A stretch of DNA of 41,301 nucleotides from Alphaproteobacteria bacterium (GCA_035625915.1 DASPOR010000031.1:1-41301); one strand, 5' to 3'. Counted from the stretch's first letter, positions 16,659 to 25,273 are shown. Notes: generated by a model not told the origin, from the letters alone. Numbers and translations are program-made.

Positions 16659-19600
16659 TTAACGGGCGGGCGGTCCGGAAAATCCGGCGGCAAGAGCGGC
16701 CTCGACTCGCGGCAAAAAGGCCCGCAGGCCCGTCTCGCGCATAATGCCGCTAATCCGCACAAGCTCGCGCCGGATCGCCTCCTCGCGGCGACCCTCCGCC
16801 AGCGCTGCGAGTGCGCGCGCCCGTGCGATGAAAAGGTCCGCCCACGGCAGTGGTTCCGCGCGCGTGTAGTCATCGAGGGCCATGGCATGCCGAAGTGCCG
16901 CCGCCGTTTCCCCAGCTTCGAGCATCCCCTCGATCGCGTCGCGGTGAAACCAGAGATGATTGTGGCCGACCGCACCGCGGCCAAGAAGATTTTCGCCTTC
17001 GGCCACGAGCCGCAAGCGCTCAGCGCGATCCCCAACGGCACGGGTAAGCACGCCTATTACCTTGGGGCCGCAAAACTGCATCCCGGCCTCCCGGCAAATC
17101 CCGAGCGCCTGGCGTGCCGCCGACAAGGCTTCCTCGCGCCGCCCAGCATCGAGCGCCAGCCGCGCGCGCATCTCGAGGTTCTGCGCTTCGAAACGCAACG
17201 CGCCAAGCTGTCGGATGAGCTGGCTTTCGCGCTCGAGTCGAGCGGACATGGCGTCATAGTCGCCAAGCTCGTAGCAGGCGAAAACGCCCATCGTTTCCCC
17301 GAGCATCTCGGCGCGCGGCTGCCCGACAATCGCCGCAGCAAGGGCGGCCGCAGCGCCGTCCTCGCGTGCTTCCCGACCCTCGTTGAGGTAAAGCCTGCTG
17401 AATCCAACCATGGACCGGTTTGCAACTTCGATCCGGCCGAAGCCGTGCTCCCGGCTCAGCGAAACGCAACGGCTGAAATGGCCGAAGGCCGTGCGCATCC
17501 TCCCTTGCGCATAGGCAGCATCCGCGAGCCCGCCCAATGCGCGAGCCTCCGCTTCCGGGGAAGCCAATTGTCTCGCATAGGCGAGACCCTTCTCGTGCTC
17601 GGCGCGGCACTCGTCGATCTTGCCGAGCGGGAAAAAAATATTACCGCGCAAATGGTGGAGGCGCGCCAGCTCGGCCTGGAGGCGATGGGGCTTTGCCACC
17701 TCTTCCGCGCGGTCGAGCAGGTCGAGCGCTTCCGCGAGGCCCTCGGATACCCGCAATCCTTCCGCAAGCCCGAGTTGCGCGCGGCATAAACCCACCGCAT
17801 CCGGCGCGCCGACGACCGCCTCCCGGAACGTCGCGATCGAGAGGGCGATATCGCCGAGATCGCGCTGCATGACGCCCTTGAGACACGCCAGCGCGTGACG
17901 CTCGGTTGGTTCATCCACAATCTCCAATCCGCGCTCCGCCAAACGAAGGGCCGTATCGACGTGATAGGCGGCACGCTGGGCCGTCGCAGCCTCGAGATAG
18001 GCCGCGGGTGCACCTTTGTCTTCGGCAAGATCGAGATGGCGCGCGCGCAGAACGGGGTCCTTCGGCGCGAACCAATCGGCTGCGGCACGGTGAAGCTCAC
18101 GTCGTCGCGCCTTGAGCAGCGATGAGTAGGCCCCCTCCCGGATAAGCGCGTGGCCGAAGAGAAAGCCGTCCCCCTCGGGAATCACCAGCGCATGGGCGAT
18201 GAGAACGTCGCAAACATAATCGGGCAACGCCACGAGATGCCTCAGCACCTCGAGATCGAAGCGCTGGCCGACAACGGCGGCGGCCTGGAAGGCCAGCCGA
18301 TCGGCCGGCGGGAGCCGGTCCATGCGGGCGAGAACGAGGCTTTGAATCGATGCGGGGACGCTGTCTTCCCTGCCTTCCTCGGCGTTGCGAAGGAGTTGCT
18401 CGAGGAAAAGAGGATTGCCCCCCGCGCGTTCGACACAGGCGAGCGCCAAATGCTGTGTGGCCTCGGTGAAGCTCCGGGCAAGATCGATTGCTTCCTCGTG
18501 GCGCAAGGGACCGAGATCGATCGTTGCAAAGGGCGTCGTGCGGCAGCTTGCCCGCCAAGCGGCGTCGAGGCGATCGCCTTCGATCCGCGATGTCGCCAGG
18601 AGAAGGCCGGGGCCGTCAGCGATCGCCGCGGCGATTGCCGCTATATGCCTGAGGGTTAGAGGATCAGCCCAGTGCAGATCCTCGACCACGATCATGGTCG
18701 GTGCGCACGAGCACGCAGTCTCAACAAGCCCCGCGACAAGGGCGCCCTTGCCGCGATTGCGGGCCGTGTTGTCCATAGCGTCGTAGATTGCGCGCTGTTC
18801 GCCGCGCTGGGGCAGGTCGAGGAGATCGTAGAGGAAGGCGAGGCGCTCGGCGCCGATCGACCCCTCGGCCGCAACCCGATCGGCGGCGCTTTGCCGCTCC
18901 TCCGTGTCCGCACCGCTCGGGAGGCCGAGCAAGCTCCGCACGATGGTGCGGATCGGGTCCTGACCCTTGCCGACGCCAAAGTCGAGCACAAGCGCGCGAT
19001 GGTCTGTAAAGCCGCGCTCTTTGGCGATCCGACGCATCTCATCGACCAGGCGCGTCTTGCCGATGCCCGCTTCGCCGCGAACATAGACGACCTGACCGCA
19101 TCGGCGGCCGAGACACACGGACAAAATGCCCTTGAATTGTTCAAGCTCGGCGTCGCGCCCGATGAATGGGGAACGGATCGCAGAAGGCCCGTCAGCCCCG
19201 AGAGCGCGCAAGCGCCAGACACGGACGGGCGCTTCGATTCCTTTGAAGCGTAATTCGCCGATCGCTTCCGAGACAACGTGGCCACCGAGTGCGCGATGGA
19301 CGGCTTCGGAGATCATTGTTTCGCCGGGTGCGGCCGCGGACACCAAGCGTGCCGCGAGATTGACCGACTCGCCCAAAACCGTATAGTCCTGCAAATCGGC
19401 GCGTCCGACCGCACCCGCCACGACCTCCCCACTTGCGATGCCGACATGCGCCTTCAACTCGCGACCGAGGCCAGCACCGAGGCGGCGGACCGCCTCATGG
19501 ATGTCGAGGGCTGCACGGGCGGCGCGCAGCGGATCGTCGTCATGGGCGCGTGGCGCCCCGAAAAGTGCCATGACCGCATCGCCGATGTGCTTGTCGACCG

Positions 19601-19976
19601 TTCCGCCATATTCAAGAACGACACGGTCGGCGTCAGCCGTGTAGCGGCCCACAAGCTCGTGCAATTCTTCGGGGTCGAGCGATTGCGAAAGCTCCGTGAA
19701 GCCCGAGAGGTCGGCAAAGAGGATCGTGACTTGCCGGCGCTCGTTGCTAAGGGTGGGGGCAAGCGGGCGTGCGGCCGGTGAGGGCGATGCCGTTTCGGCC
19801 GCAGCGGCCAAGATCCGCTTGCGATGGCCCAGCGAGCCGATGCCGAGCTCTTTGAGTTCCGCATCCGTGAGTTGGGCGAGCAAGGCAAAATCGATATCGT
19901 TCTCGGCGAAGACCCGAGCGTATCGTCCAAGGCCCAGCGTTTCCAGCCACGCCCCTACGTCCATGCCGCCAAGCAT
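16659..19976 (-). CDS. SAM domain - adenylate/guanylate cyclase - AAA ATPase - TPR signalling protein
   Basis: About 1105 residues in four parts. An N-terminal SAM domain (WLETLGLGRYARVFAENDID) comes first. A class III cyclase domain (~75-250) has metal-binding aspartates in VTILFADLSGFTELSQSLD and VDKHIGDAVMALFGAP, and QDYTVLGESVNLAARL near the active site. Next is a STAND/AAA-type ATPase with Walker A VRGEAGIGKTRLVDEM and Walker B MIVVEDLHWADPLTL. The long alpha-helical C-terminus is TPR-like (ARALGGLADAAYAQGRMRTA). The enzyme should make cAMP or cGMP under control of a nucleotide switch and a ligand-binding solenoid. The open frame extends to 20282, but the SAM domain begins at the start chosen; 19964 and 20000 are alternative ATGs, none with a strong ribosome-binding sequence. 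It is divergent from the SHMT-like gene. Confidence 0.9.
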   Translation of the reverse strand: MLGGMDVGAWLETLGLGRYARVFAENDIDFALLAQLTDAELKELGIGSLGHRKRILAAAAETASPSPAARPLAPTLSNERRQVTILFADLSGFTELSQSLDPEELHELVGRYTADADRVVLEYGGTVDKHIGDAVMALFGAPRAHDDDPLRAARAALDIHEAVRRLGAGLGRELKAHVGIASGEVVAGAVGRADLQDYTVLGESVNLAARLVSAAAPGETMISEAVHRALGGHVVSEAIGELRFKGIEAPVRVWRLRALGADGPSAIRSPFIGRDAELEQFKGILSVCLGRRCGQVVYVRGEAGIGKTRLVDEMRRIAKERGFTDHRALVLDFGVGKGQDPIRTIVRSLLGLPSGADTEERQSAADRVAAEGSIGAERLAFLYDLLDLPQRGEQRAIYDAMDNTARNRGKGALVAGLVETACSCAPTMIVVEDLHWADPLTLRHIAAIAAAIADGPGLLLATSRIEGDRLDAAWRASCRTTPFATIDLGPLRHEEAIDLARSFTEATQHLALACVERAGGNPLFLEQLLRNAEEGREDSVPASIQSLVLARMDRLPPADRLAFQAAAVVGQRFDLEVLRHLVALPDYVCDVLIAHALVIPEGDGFLFGHALIREGAYSSLLKARRRELHRAAADWFAPKDPVLRARHLDLAEDKGAPAAYLEAATAQRAAYHVDTALRLAERGLEIVDEPTERHALACLKGVMQRDLGDIALSIATFREAVVGAPDAVGLCRAQLGLAEGLRVSEGLAEALDLLDRAEEVAKPHRLQAELARLHHLRGNIFFPLGKIDECRAEHEKGLAYARQLASPEAEARALGGLADAAYAQGRMRTAFGHFSRCVSLSREHGFGRIEVANRSMVGFSRLYLNEGREAREDGAAAALAAAIVGQPRAEMLGETMGVFACYELGDYDAMSARLERESQLIRQLGALRFEAQNLEMRARLALDAGRREEALSAARQALGICREAGMQFCGPKVIGVLTRAVGDRAERLRLVAEGENLLGRGAVGHNHLWFHRDAIEGMLEAGETAAALRHAMALDDYTRAEPLPWADLFIARARALAALAEGRREEAIRRELVRISGIMRETGLRAFLPRVEAALAAGFSGPPAR

Positions 19977-20143
19977 ATCCCGATTTTCTGGAATCGGCAT
20001 ACCCGCGCCAAGATATTTTGAGCCTGGGCAACGGGCGCCGCGACTTAGCGACGACGCGCTTGCCAAACGGTACTCGTGTGCTCTTATCTCGCCGGGCGTT
20101 CTGTAAGGGTTGGGCAAAGGCAATGGGAAATGAGGTAAAGCCG

Positions 20144-21463
20144 ATGGCGGCGTTGGAGCGGCGGCGGTGGGTGCCGGAGGAGTCCGAGGCATTCGTTCAG
20201 TCGGTTGCGCGCGAAACGGCGGCGGCGGATGCCAACGCGATCGAGCGGGAGCTTCTCCGCCTTGTCGACGAGAACGGCACAATCCACGACCGCGACTGCG
20301 TCAATCTCAATCCCGCGACCAACGTCATGAATCCGCGGGCCGAAGCGCTTCAGGCCCGTGGACTCGGTCGGCCGTCGCTCGGCTATCCCGGCGCCAAATA
20401 CGAGATGGGCCTCGAGGCCATCGAACGGATCGAGGTCATCGCGGCAGAACTGGCGGCAGAGACCTTTGGCGCACGCTTCGCTGAAATTCGCGTCGGCTCG
20501 GGTGTGCTCGCAAACCTCTATGTGTTCATGGCGGTTGCAAAGCCGGGGGACGCGATCATCGCGCCACCCGCCACAATCGGCGGCCATATCAGTCACCACC
20601 TGTCGGGGGTCGCGGGCCGATATGGGATCGTGACCCACGAAGCGCCGATCGATCCGGAATCCTATAGCGTTGACGTGGACCGTCTTCGCGCGCTCGCAAA
20701 AAAATGCCGCCCCAAGCTGATCACGGTCGGGGGCAGCCTCAATCTCTTTCCTCATCCCTTGCGTGAAATCCGCGAAATCGCAGACGATGTGGGCGCATAC
20801 GTACTTTACGATGCCGCACATCTCTCGGGGCTGATCGCGGGCGGGGCTTGGCAGCAACCGCTTGATGAGGGTGCTCATGCAATGACCATGAGCGCTTATA
20901 AGAGCCTGGGCGGACCCGCCTCGGGCCTGATCGTCTCCAACGAACCCGAGATCGCGGAACGGCTCGATCGAATCGCCTATCCCGGCATGACCGCGAATTT
21001 CGACGCCGGAAAATCGGCCGCCTTGGCGATGACGCTGCTCGATTGGAAAGTGCACGGCGGCGATTACGCCAAGGCGATGGTCGAAACGGCGCGGGCTCTG
21101 GCGGAGAGCCTTGGTGGCGAAGGCGTCGACGTCTTTGCCTCCAAGCGTGGTGCTACCCGATCCCATCAATTCGCCCTCGAGGCGGCAGCCTATGGTGGCG
21201 GGCAGCACGGCGCGCGACACCTCAGGCGCTGCAATATCTTGACCTGCGGCATCGGATTGCCCGGACCCAAGGTCGAAGGTGACGTGAATGGGCTTCGGAT
21301 TGGCACGCCGGAGATCGTCCGCTGGGGGATGGGGAACGCGGACATGCCGCTACTGGCAAAACTTATCGCGCGTGCCCTCTCCACTAGAGAGTCGCTCGAT
21401 TCCGTGGCGCGCGACGTGACTCAATTCCGGCGCCATTTCAATCGTCTGCATTTCATGCGCTAA
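20144..21463 (+). CDS. Serine hydroxymethyltransferase-like PLP-dependent enzyme
   Basis: A 439-residue fold-type I PLP protein resembling GlyA along its length. PGAKYEMG matches the SHMT PGxRYYGG loop, VGSGVLANLYVFMAVAKPGD the cofactor phosphate region, VLYDAAHLSGLIAGG the D-x-A-H motif, and MTMSAYKSLGGPASGLIVS holds the likely Schiff-base lysine. In true SHMT the lysine is in T-H-K-T-L-R-G-P-R-G-G; here His becomes Tyr and both Arg are lost, so the substrate or folate use may differ. A GAGG at 20132-20135, eight bases before the ATG at 20144, favours this start; the ATG at 20123 (MGNEVKPMAAL) is the alternative. It could be an aldolase acting on a beta-hydroxy amino acid. Confidence 0.82.
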   Translation: MAALERRRWVPEESEAFVQSVARETAAADANAIERELLRLVDENGTIHDRDCVNLNPATNVMNPRAEALQARGLGRPSLGYPGAKYEMGLEAIERIEVIAAELAAETFGARFAEIRVGSGVLANLYVFMAVAKPGDAIIAPPATIGGHISHHLSGVAGRYGIVTHEAPIDPESYSVDVDRLRALAKKCRPKLITVGGSLNLFPHPLREIREIADDVGAYVLYDAAHLSGLIAGGAWQQPLDEGAHAMTMSAYKSLGGPASGLIVSNEPEIAERLDRIAYPGMTANFDAGKSAALAMTLLDWKVHGGDYAKAMVETARALAESLGGEGVDVFASKRGATRSHQFALEAAAYGGGQHGARHLRRCNILTCGIGLPGPKVEGDVNGLRIGTPEIVRWGMGNADMPLLAKLIARALSTRESLDSVARDVTQFRRHFNRLHFMR

Positions 21464-21470
21464 GGCCCTC

Positions 21471-21507
21471 GTGTGGCGAATTTGAAGTTTCTGTCATTTT
21501 GGTGGCA
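21471..21507 (+). repeat. Copy of a short dispersed repeat (matches 16423-16459, minus)
   Basis: By eye, 31 of 37 bases match the minus strand of 16423-16459, including two exact blocks (ATTTGAAGTT and TTGGTGGCA). It starts eight bases after the SHMT-like stop codon. The opposite inverted arm is not conserved here, so this copy is half an element. Confidence 0.65.
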
Positions 21508-21561
21508 GCGGCTCAAACAGCGACTTGCTTGTCACATGTCGGCCACCGCCTTAGAGTAAGC

Positions 21562-21665
21562 GCATCGCCAGGGGGAGCCGACCTCGGCTGAGAGGTTCCA
21601 CTCCGGAACGACCCCTCGAACCTGATCCGGATCATGCCGGCGTAGGGATAGGTGCCGATCGATGC
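21562..21665 (+). ncRNA. TPP riboswitch (THI element)
   Basis: The conserved core is easy to read. GGGGGAGCC is followed by GGCTGAGAGG, then a hairpin (GTTCCACTCCGGAAC), then GACCCCTCGAACCTGATCC and GGATCATGCCGGCGTAGGGA. These match the THI box 'CTGAGA...ACCC...GAACCTGATC...GCCGGCGTAGGGA', in which thiamine diphosphate is bound between the two helical arms. Closing P1 can be extended by GCATCG (21562-21567) with CGATGC (21660-21665). The start codon of the EamA gene is 70 bases downstream, with a GGAG at 21725-21728 that is the likely target of sequestration. In alphaproteobacteria such switches usually repress translation when TPP is abundant. Confidence 0.95.
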
Positions 21666-21735
21666 AAAGCCGTGATAGCGGCCGATTCCTTCTCTCTCCA
21701 CTCGACACGATTGCCGCAGTGCGCGGAGCCCGACG

Positions 21736-22572
21736 ATGACGCCTGCTGTCGTCGGTCTTGTTCTGTGCGCCGCGATCATGCACGCGAGTTGGAACGCAAT
21801 ATTGCGCAGCAGCGGCGATCGACTGCTCACCGTGACGATCATGAGCCTCGCGACCGCAGCGGTGGCGGCACCTTTCGCACTGTTACTCCCGCTGCCTGGG
21901 TCGGCGAGCTGGCCATATCTCGGCCTCTCCTCCGTTCTTCAAGTCGGCTACAGTGTTTTTCTTGTCATGGCCTATCGCCAAGCAGACTTGGGCCAAGCCT
22001 ATCCGATTGTTCGCGGTTCCGTACCTTTGCTCGTAACGCTCGGTGCCGCATTCATCGCGCATGAACGGCTAGGCCTGCAACCCTTGGCGGGCATCGTGCT
22101 CGTGTCCCTCGGTATCTTGAGCCTCTCCTTCGGCAAGCGGGGTGCAAACGTCGCATCGGTCGCGGCAGCGCTTGCAACGGGCATCATCATCGCAATCTAT
22201 ACGGTGACCGACGGCATCGGCGCGCGCCTTGCTGGAAGCCCTTACGCGTATTCGGCCTGGCTGTTCCTCCTCTACGGCATTCTCATGCCCCTTACGTTCA
22301 TCGCCATGGGTCGCCGAATCGCAATCGAAATTCGCTCGCCCGAATCCCTCAAAGCCCTTGCCGCCGGCGTCGTCCAACTCCTGACTTACGGCACGGTGAT
22401 TTGGGCGTTCACCTTGAGCCCGATCGGGCCGGTCTCGGCGTTGCGAGAGACGAGCATCGTTTTCGCGGCGGTGATCGGCCGCCTCTTTCTCGGTGAGACC
22501 TTCACTGCACGGCGCCTCGCGGCGTGCGCAGCGATTTCACTCGGCGCAATTTGCCTGGGATACCGGCTTTGA
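21736..22572 (+). CDS. EamA/DMT-family transporter under TPP-riboswitch control
   Basis: A 278-residue inner-membrane protein with about ten helices in two EamA halves. The N-terminus (VVGLVLCAAIMHASWNAILR) has the 'HA.WNA' pattern common at the start of this family. The conserved repeat ends are VRGSVPLLVTLGAAFIAHER and LRETSIVFAAVIGRLFLGET. The TPP riboswitch directly upstream predicts that it is made when thiamine is short, so it is probably an importer of thiamine or of a precursor such as HMP or the thiazole. The family alone does not show that. GGAG lies eight bases before the ATG. There are no other thiamine genes beside it. Confidence 0.9.
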   Translation: MTPAVVGLVLCAAIMHASWNAILRSSGDRLLTVTIMSLATAAVAAPFALLLPLPGSASWPYLGLSSVLQVGYSVFLVMAYRQADLGQAYPIVRGSVPLLVTLGAAFIAHERLGLQPLAGIVLVSLGILSLSFGKRGANVASVAAALATGIIIAIYTVTDGIGARLAGSPYAYSAWLFLLYGILMPLTFIAMGRRIAIEIRSPESLKALAAGVVQLLTYGTVIWAFTLSPIGPVSALRETSIVFAAVIGRLFLGETFTARRLAACAAISLGAICLGYRL

Positions 22573-22797
22573 AGAATTTGCCATGTCGGTAATCGAGAAC
22601 GATATTTGAGAGAGTTTATATTCGTAATTTCTAATTTACTAAGCTAGCTTATTGTCCGCGACGAAATCTCTCCGCTTCGTAGCACGGTTGCGCTATCTTG
22701 CCGCACGCAGGTAGGCATCCGCGATGTTGCTTGCCGGTCATAATCGAGATTGCCGATGCACGCGATTGCTTCGGCCAGATTCTAGGAGGAATACGCC
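22573..22797. other. AT-richer intergenic region with a 12-bp palindrome
   Basis: This 225-base spacer is clearly more AT-rich than its surroundings (around 22600-22660). It holds the perfect palindrome TAAGCTAGCTTA at 22640-22651, a plausible operator or promoter-proximal site for the small gene that follows. No gene is seen in it. Confidence 0.4.
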
Positions 22798-23049
22798 ATG
22801 AGTCTTACTCGTCGCAGCACACTTGCCGGCGCAGGTGCGGCCGCAATCGCAGGACTGACGCTCGCCACCGGCGTCGCCAAAGCCGAGGAGCATGTTGAAA
22901 TCCGCAGAGCAATCGACGCACTCGAGCATGCAAGGGACTATTTGATTCACGCCGAGCACGATTTCGGTGGGCATCGCGAGCACGCCCTCAGGGATTGTGA
23001 CGCAGCACTCGTACAGCTGCGCGAGGCGCTAAAGTTCGACCGGCACTGA
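22798..23049 (+). CDS. Small periplasmic protein with Tat-like signal (83 aa)
   Basis: A short gene with an excellent ribosome-binding sequence (AGGAGGA at 22784-22790, seven bases before the ATG). The N-terminus MSLTRRSTLAGAGAAAIAGL has the twin-arginine pattern and a hydrophobic stretch, with a likely cleavage after VAKA. The mature part of about 52 residues is helical and rich in His, Asp and Glu (ALEHARDYLIHAEHDFGGHR, HALRDCDAAL, ending FDRH). This suggests metal binding or a four-helix-type small periplasmic protein. One cysteine is present. No named family was recognised. Confidence 0.8.
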   Translation: MSLTRRSTLAGAGAAAIAGLTLATGVAKAEEHVEIRRAIDALEHARDYLIHAEHDFGGHREHALRDCDAALVQLREALKFDRH

Positions 23050-23212
23050 GCCGAGACCGCGATCGCTTCGCTACGAAGAAACATCCAAAGATTGAGATCG
23101 TGCGTTCTAGCGAGACCGCATGGCGCTCGCCGGGAGTCGTCGTGGCCACAAATGACAGTTCGCGCGACCCCGGCGGGCGTGTTACCCGCTGCATTGTGAA
23201 AAATTGTGCATG

Positions 23213-23232
23213 AAGCCTTGCGCGCCAGGCTT
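23213..23232 (-). terminator. Possible terminator hairpin after the MetA-type outer-membrane gene
   Basis: AAGCCT and AGGCTT form a 6-bp stem with an 8-base loop, 18 bases beyond the stop codon of the outer-membrane gene. A run of T (ATTTTT) comes about ten bases later on the minus strand, so termination here is possible but weak. Confidence 0.35.
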
Positions 23233-23249
23233 TGCGTCTGAAGCCCTCG

Positions 23250-24224
23250 TCAGTCGAACCAGCGATATTGCAGTGAGAAGGTTAAAGTGTTGAACGTTCC
23301 GCCATTGCGGGCGGTAAGCCACGTCGACCAAGCGAATTTGGCGGAGAAGCCGTCGTCGATCGGAACCGAGAGTGTCACGCCATAGCGCGTGATCGTCTGC
23401 ACGTCGTGTCCGGACTCGCCGTTCAGGTAAGTCTGGCCGCCGGTGTAGTGAGTCCCGTCGAGTGCGAGCCAGAAATTGACGCCGAAGTTGTACCCCACGT
23501 GGCCCTGGAGTACCCAAAGCGGGTCTTCGCTTTGTATATGGCCGTGGAAGAGATCTTCATTGTCGGTGAAGAACCAGACCCCCGCTGCCCCTTCCACAAA
23601 CCAATCGTCGATCGGCTGCGACACGCCGATCTCGGGCTTGAATGACCATCGGTTGGCACTGATGTTGATGAGATGATTGGGGTTGTAGTTGCCGGTGGGT
23701 GCGACCGCGACGAGGCTCACGCCGAGCGTGGTCGTCGGCTCCCGGGCTGCGAACTCGGCTGGGGTCTGAGCGGGATTGCCGATCAGGTTCTCGGTCACGC
23801 GCATCCTGAGATCGCCGAGCCCTCTGCGCGTGATTGCTCGGCTATCTTGCTCGACATCGCCCGTAAGGTGCCCTTCGACATAGGGCAGCTCGATGCCGGC
23901 ACTTGCGGTCTGGCCGAAGAGATCGAAGCCACGATCGTACGCGATCGTGCCGGTGTTGATCGTCGCTTGGACGTCGCTGATGGGGAGTGACGGGACGAGT
24001 GAGACCCCGCCCGTCGTGCGCGCGTAACTCATGATCAGGAAGTTCGTGTCAACGGGAAAGGCCGAGAACGCCCGCGGTTCCATGTCCTGAGCGAGGGCGC
24101 CACCGCCTTGGAGGAGAAGCACCAACGCCAGAAGAGCGGCCGCCCAAAGCGATGTCCATCGGCGTCCCGGACGGACGCACTTCGCCGATGCGTATCGCAG
24201 CCCTCTGCGCGGTTCGTGCGTCAA
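23250..24224 (-). CDS. Outer-membrane protein of the 'MetA-pathway of phenol degradation' family
   Basis: A 324-residue protein. A long signal peptide (hydrophobic core WAAALLALVLLLQGGGALAQ) is followed by alternating beta strands with aromatic ends, typical of a 12-ish strand barrel (GVSLVAVAPTGNYNPNHLIN, RWSFKPEIGVSQPIDDWFVE, FTDNEDLFHGH, LQGHVGYNFGVNFWLALDGT). The protein ends in SLQYRWFD, close to an aromatic-terminated barrel signal. The pattern fits PF13557 (Phenol_MetA_deg), a family of putative hydrophobic-compound channels. No ATG precedes the signal peptide; TTG at 24224 is the most likely start, with an in-frame stop a few codons upstream. It is divergent from the TauD gene with 167 bases between. 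Confidence 0.78.
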   Translation of the reverse strand: MTHEPRRGLRYASAKCVRPGRRWTSLWAAALLALVLLLQGGGALAQDMEPRAFSAFPVDTNFLIMSYARTTGGVSLVPSLPISDVQATINTGTIAYDRGFDLFGQTASAGIELPYVEGHLTGDVEQDSRAITRRGLGDLRMRVTENLIGNPAQTPAEFAAREPTTTLGVSLVAVAPTGNYNPNHLINISANRWSFKPEIGVSQPIDDWFVEGAAGVWFFTDNEDLFHGHIQSEDPLWVLQGHVGYNFGVNFWLALDGTHYTGGQTYLNGESGHDVQTITRYGVTLSVPIDDGFSAKFAWSTWLTARNGGTFNTLTFSLQYRWFD

Positions 24225-24391
24225 GCCGGCCGATCCGTCGCGATTTCGTCAATCCGAAGGGAAGATTTGCATATTTTGGCGGCGGAGTCCCCGCGCTCAC
24301 CCAAAACGACGAGAAAAATCCAGCTCAAGCGATTTGACGGAACGCGCTTCGACGGATTAGCCTTTCGCGGTTTCGGTTTTCGAGGGCATCC

Positions 24392-25273
24392 GTGGTGCGT
24401 TCACTCAATCCCGCGATCGCGACGGCCCGGAGTGCTGCGCGGCTTCGTCCGCTCGACGGCGGCCTTGGCGCGGAGTTCGTCGGCTTTCAGGTTACCGCCA
24501 TCGATGACGCGTCTTTCCCGGCGGTGTACGGCGCGTTCCTGAAGCACCAGCTATTGCTGTTCCGGGATCAAGACCTTCCCCCTGCGGAGCAAGTTGCCTT
24601 CGCACGGCGCTTTGGCGAGGTGCAGGTGCACGTGATGAACCAGTATCATGCGACGGCGTACCCCGAGCTTTACACCTTGTCGAACCTCGACCCCGAAGGG
24701 CGGCCGAGCGGCAAGCACCCCGATCGGGGTACCCTTGCCTGGCACACCGACGGCTCTTGGCGGCGTGTGACCGGTCAAGCGACCATGCTCTATGCCGAGC
24801 AGATTCCCTCGGACGGGGGCGGGACCAGCTTCGCGGACATGTATTCCGCCTATGACGCCCTCACAAGCGCCGAGCAAGCCGGGCTCTGCCGACTGCGCGC
24901 CATTCACAACCTCAATTTTTCGCGTAGCCGTCGGCATGGCGAAGAGCCGATGACCGAGGCGCAGCGCATGGCCGCACCCCCGGTCGATCATCCGGTCGTG
25001 CGCACCCATCCAGAAACTGGGCGAAAGTGCGTCTTTCTCGGCGATCATGCCGAGACAATAGAGGGTATGGCCGAAGCGCAAGGTCGTGCATTTGTCGAAG
25101 CGTTGAACGAGCGCATCGTCGCACTTGCCCGAATTTACCGCCATCGCTGGCGGCAACGGGACCTCATGGTTTGGGATAACCGCTGCCTGATGCACAAGGC
25201 CGAGGGCTACGACACCGCGCGCGAGCCGCGGGTCATTCGTCGCTGCACCGTCTTGGGCGAAATTCCCCGTTAA
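24392..25273 (+). CDS. TauD/TfdA-family Fe(II)/2-oxoglutarate dioxygenase
   Basis: A 293-residue cupin-fold oxygenase. The iron ligands are visible: His and Asp in LAWHTDGSWRRVTGQATMLY and the distal His in VWDNRCLMHKAEGYDTAREP. The 2-oxoglutarate arginine lies in REPRVIRRCTVLGE near the C-terminus. N-terminal conserved segments include GAEFVGFQVTAID and HQLLLFRDQDLPPAEQVAFA. It oxidises some small acid (taurine, alkylsulfonate, aryloxyacetate or similar) to release a cleavable product. Start is GTG at 24392 or the adjacent GTG at 24395. The stop codon overlaps that of the HtrA gene on the other strand (TTAA at 25270-25273). The substrate is not shown by context. Confidence 0.93.
   Translation: MVRSLNPAIATARSAARLRPLDGGLGAEFVGFQVTAIDDASFPAVYGAFLKHQLLLFRDQDLPPAEQVAFARRFGEVQVHVMNQYHATAYPELYTLSNLDPEGRPSGKHPDRGTLAWHTDGSWRRVTGQATMLYAEQIPSDGGGTSFADMYSAYDALTSAEQAGLCRLRAIHNLNFSRSRRHGEEPMTEAQRMAAPPVDHPVVRTHPETGRKCVFLGDHAETIEGMAEAQGRAFVEALNERIVALARIYRHRWRQRDLMVWDNRCLMHKAEGYDTAREPRVIRRCTVLGEIPR

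Noticed and set aside
20084..21220. 378-codon minus-strand open frame
   Set aside because: It is antisense to the SHMT-like gene; no recognisable motif.
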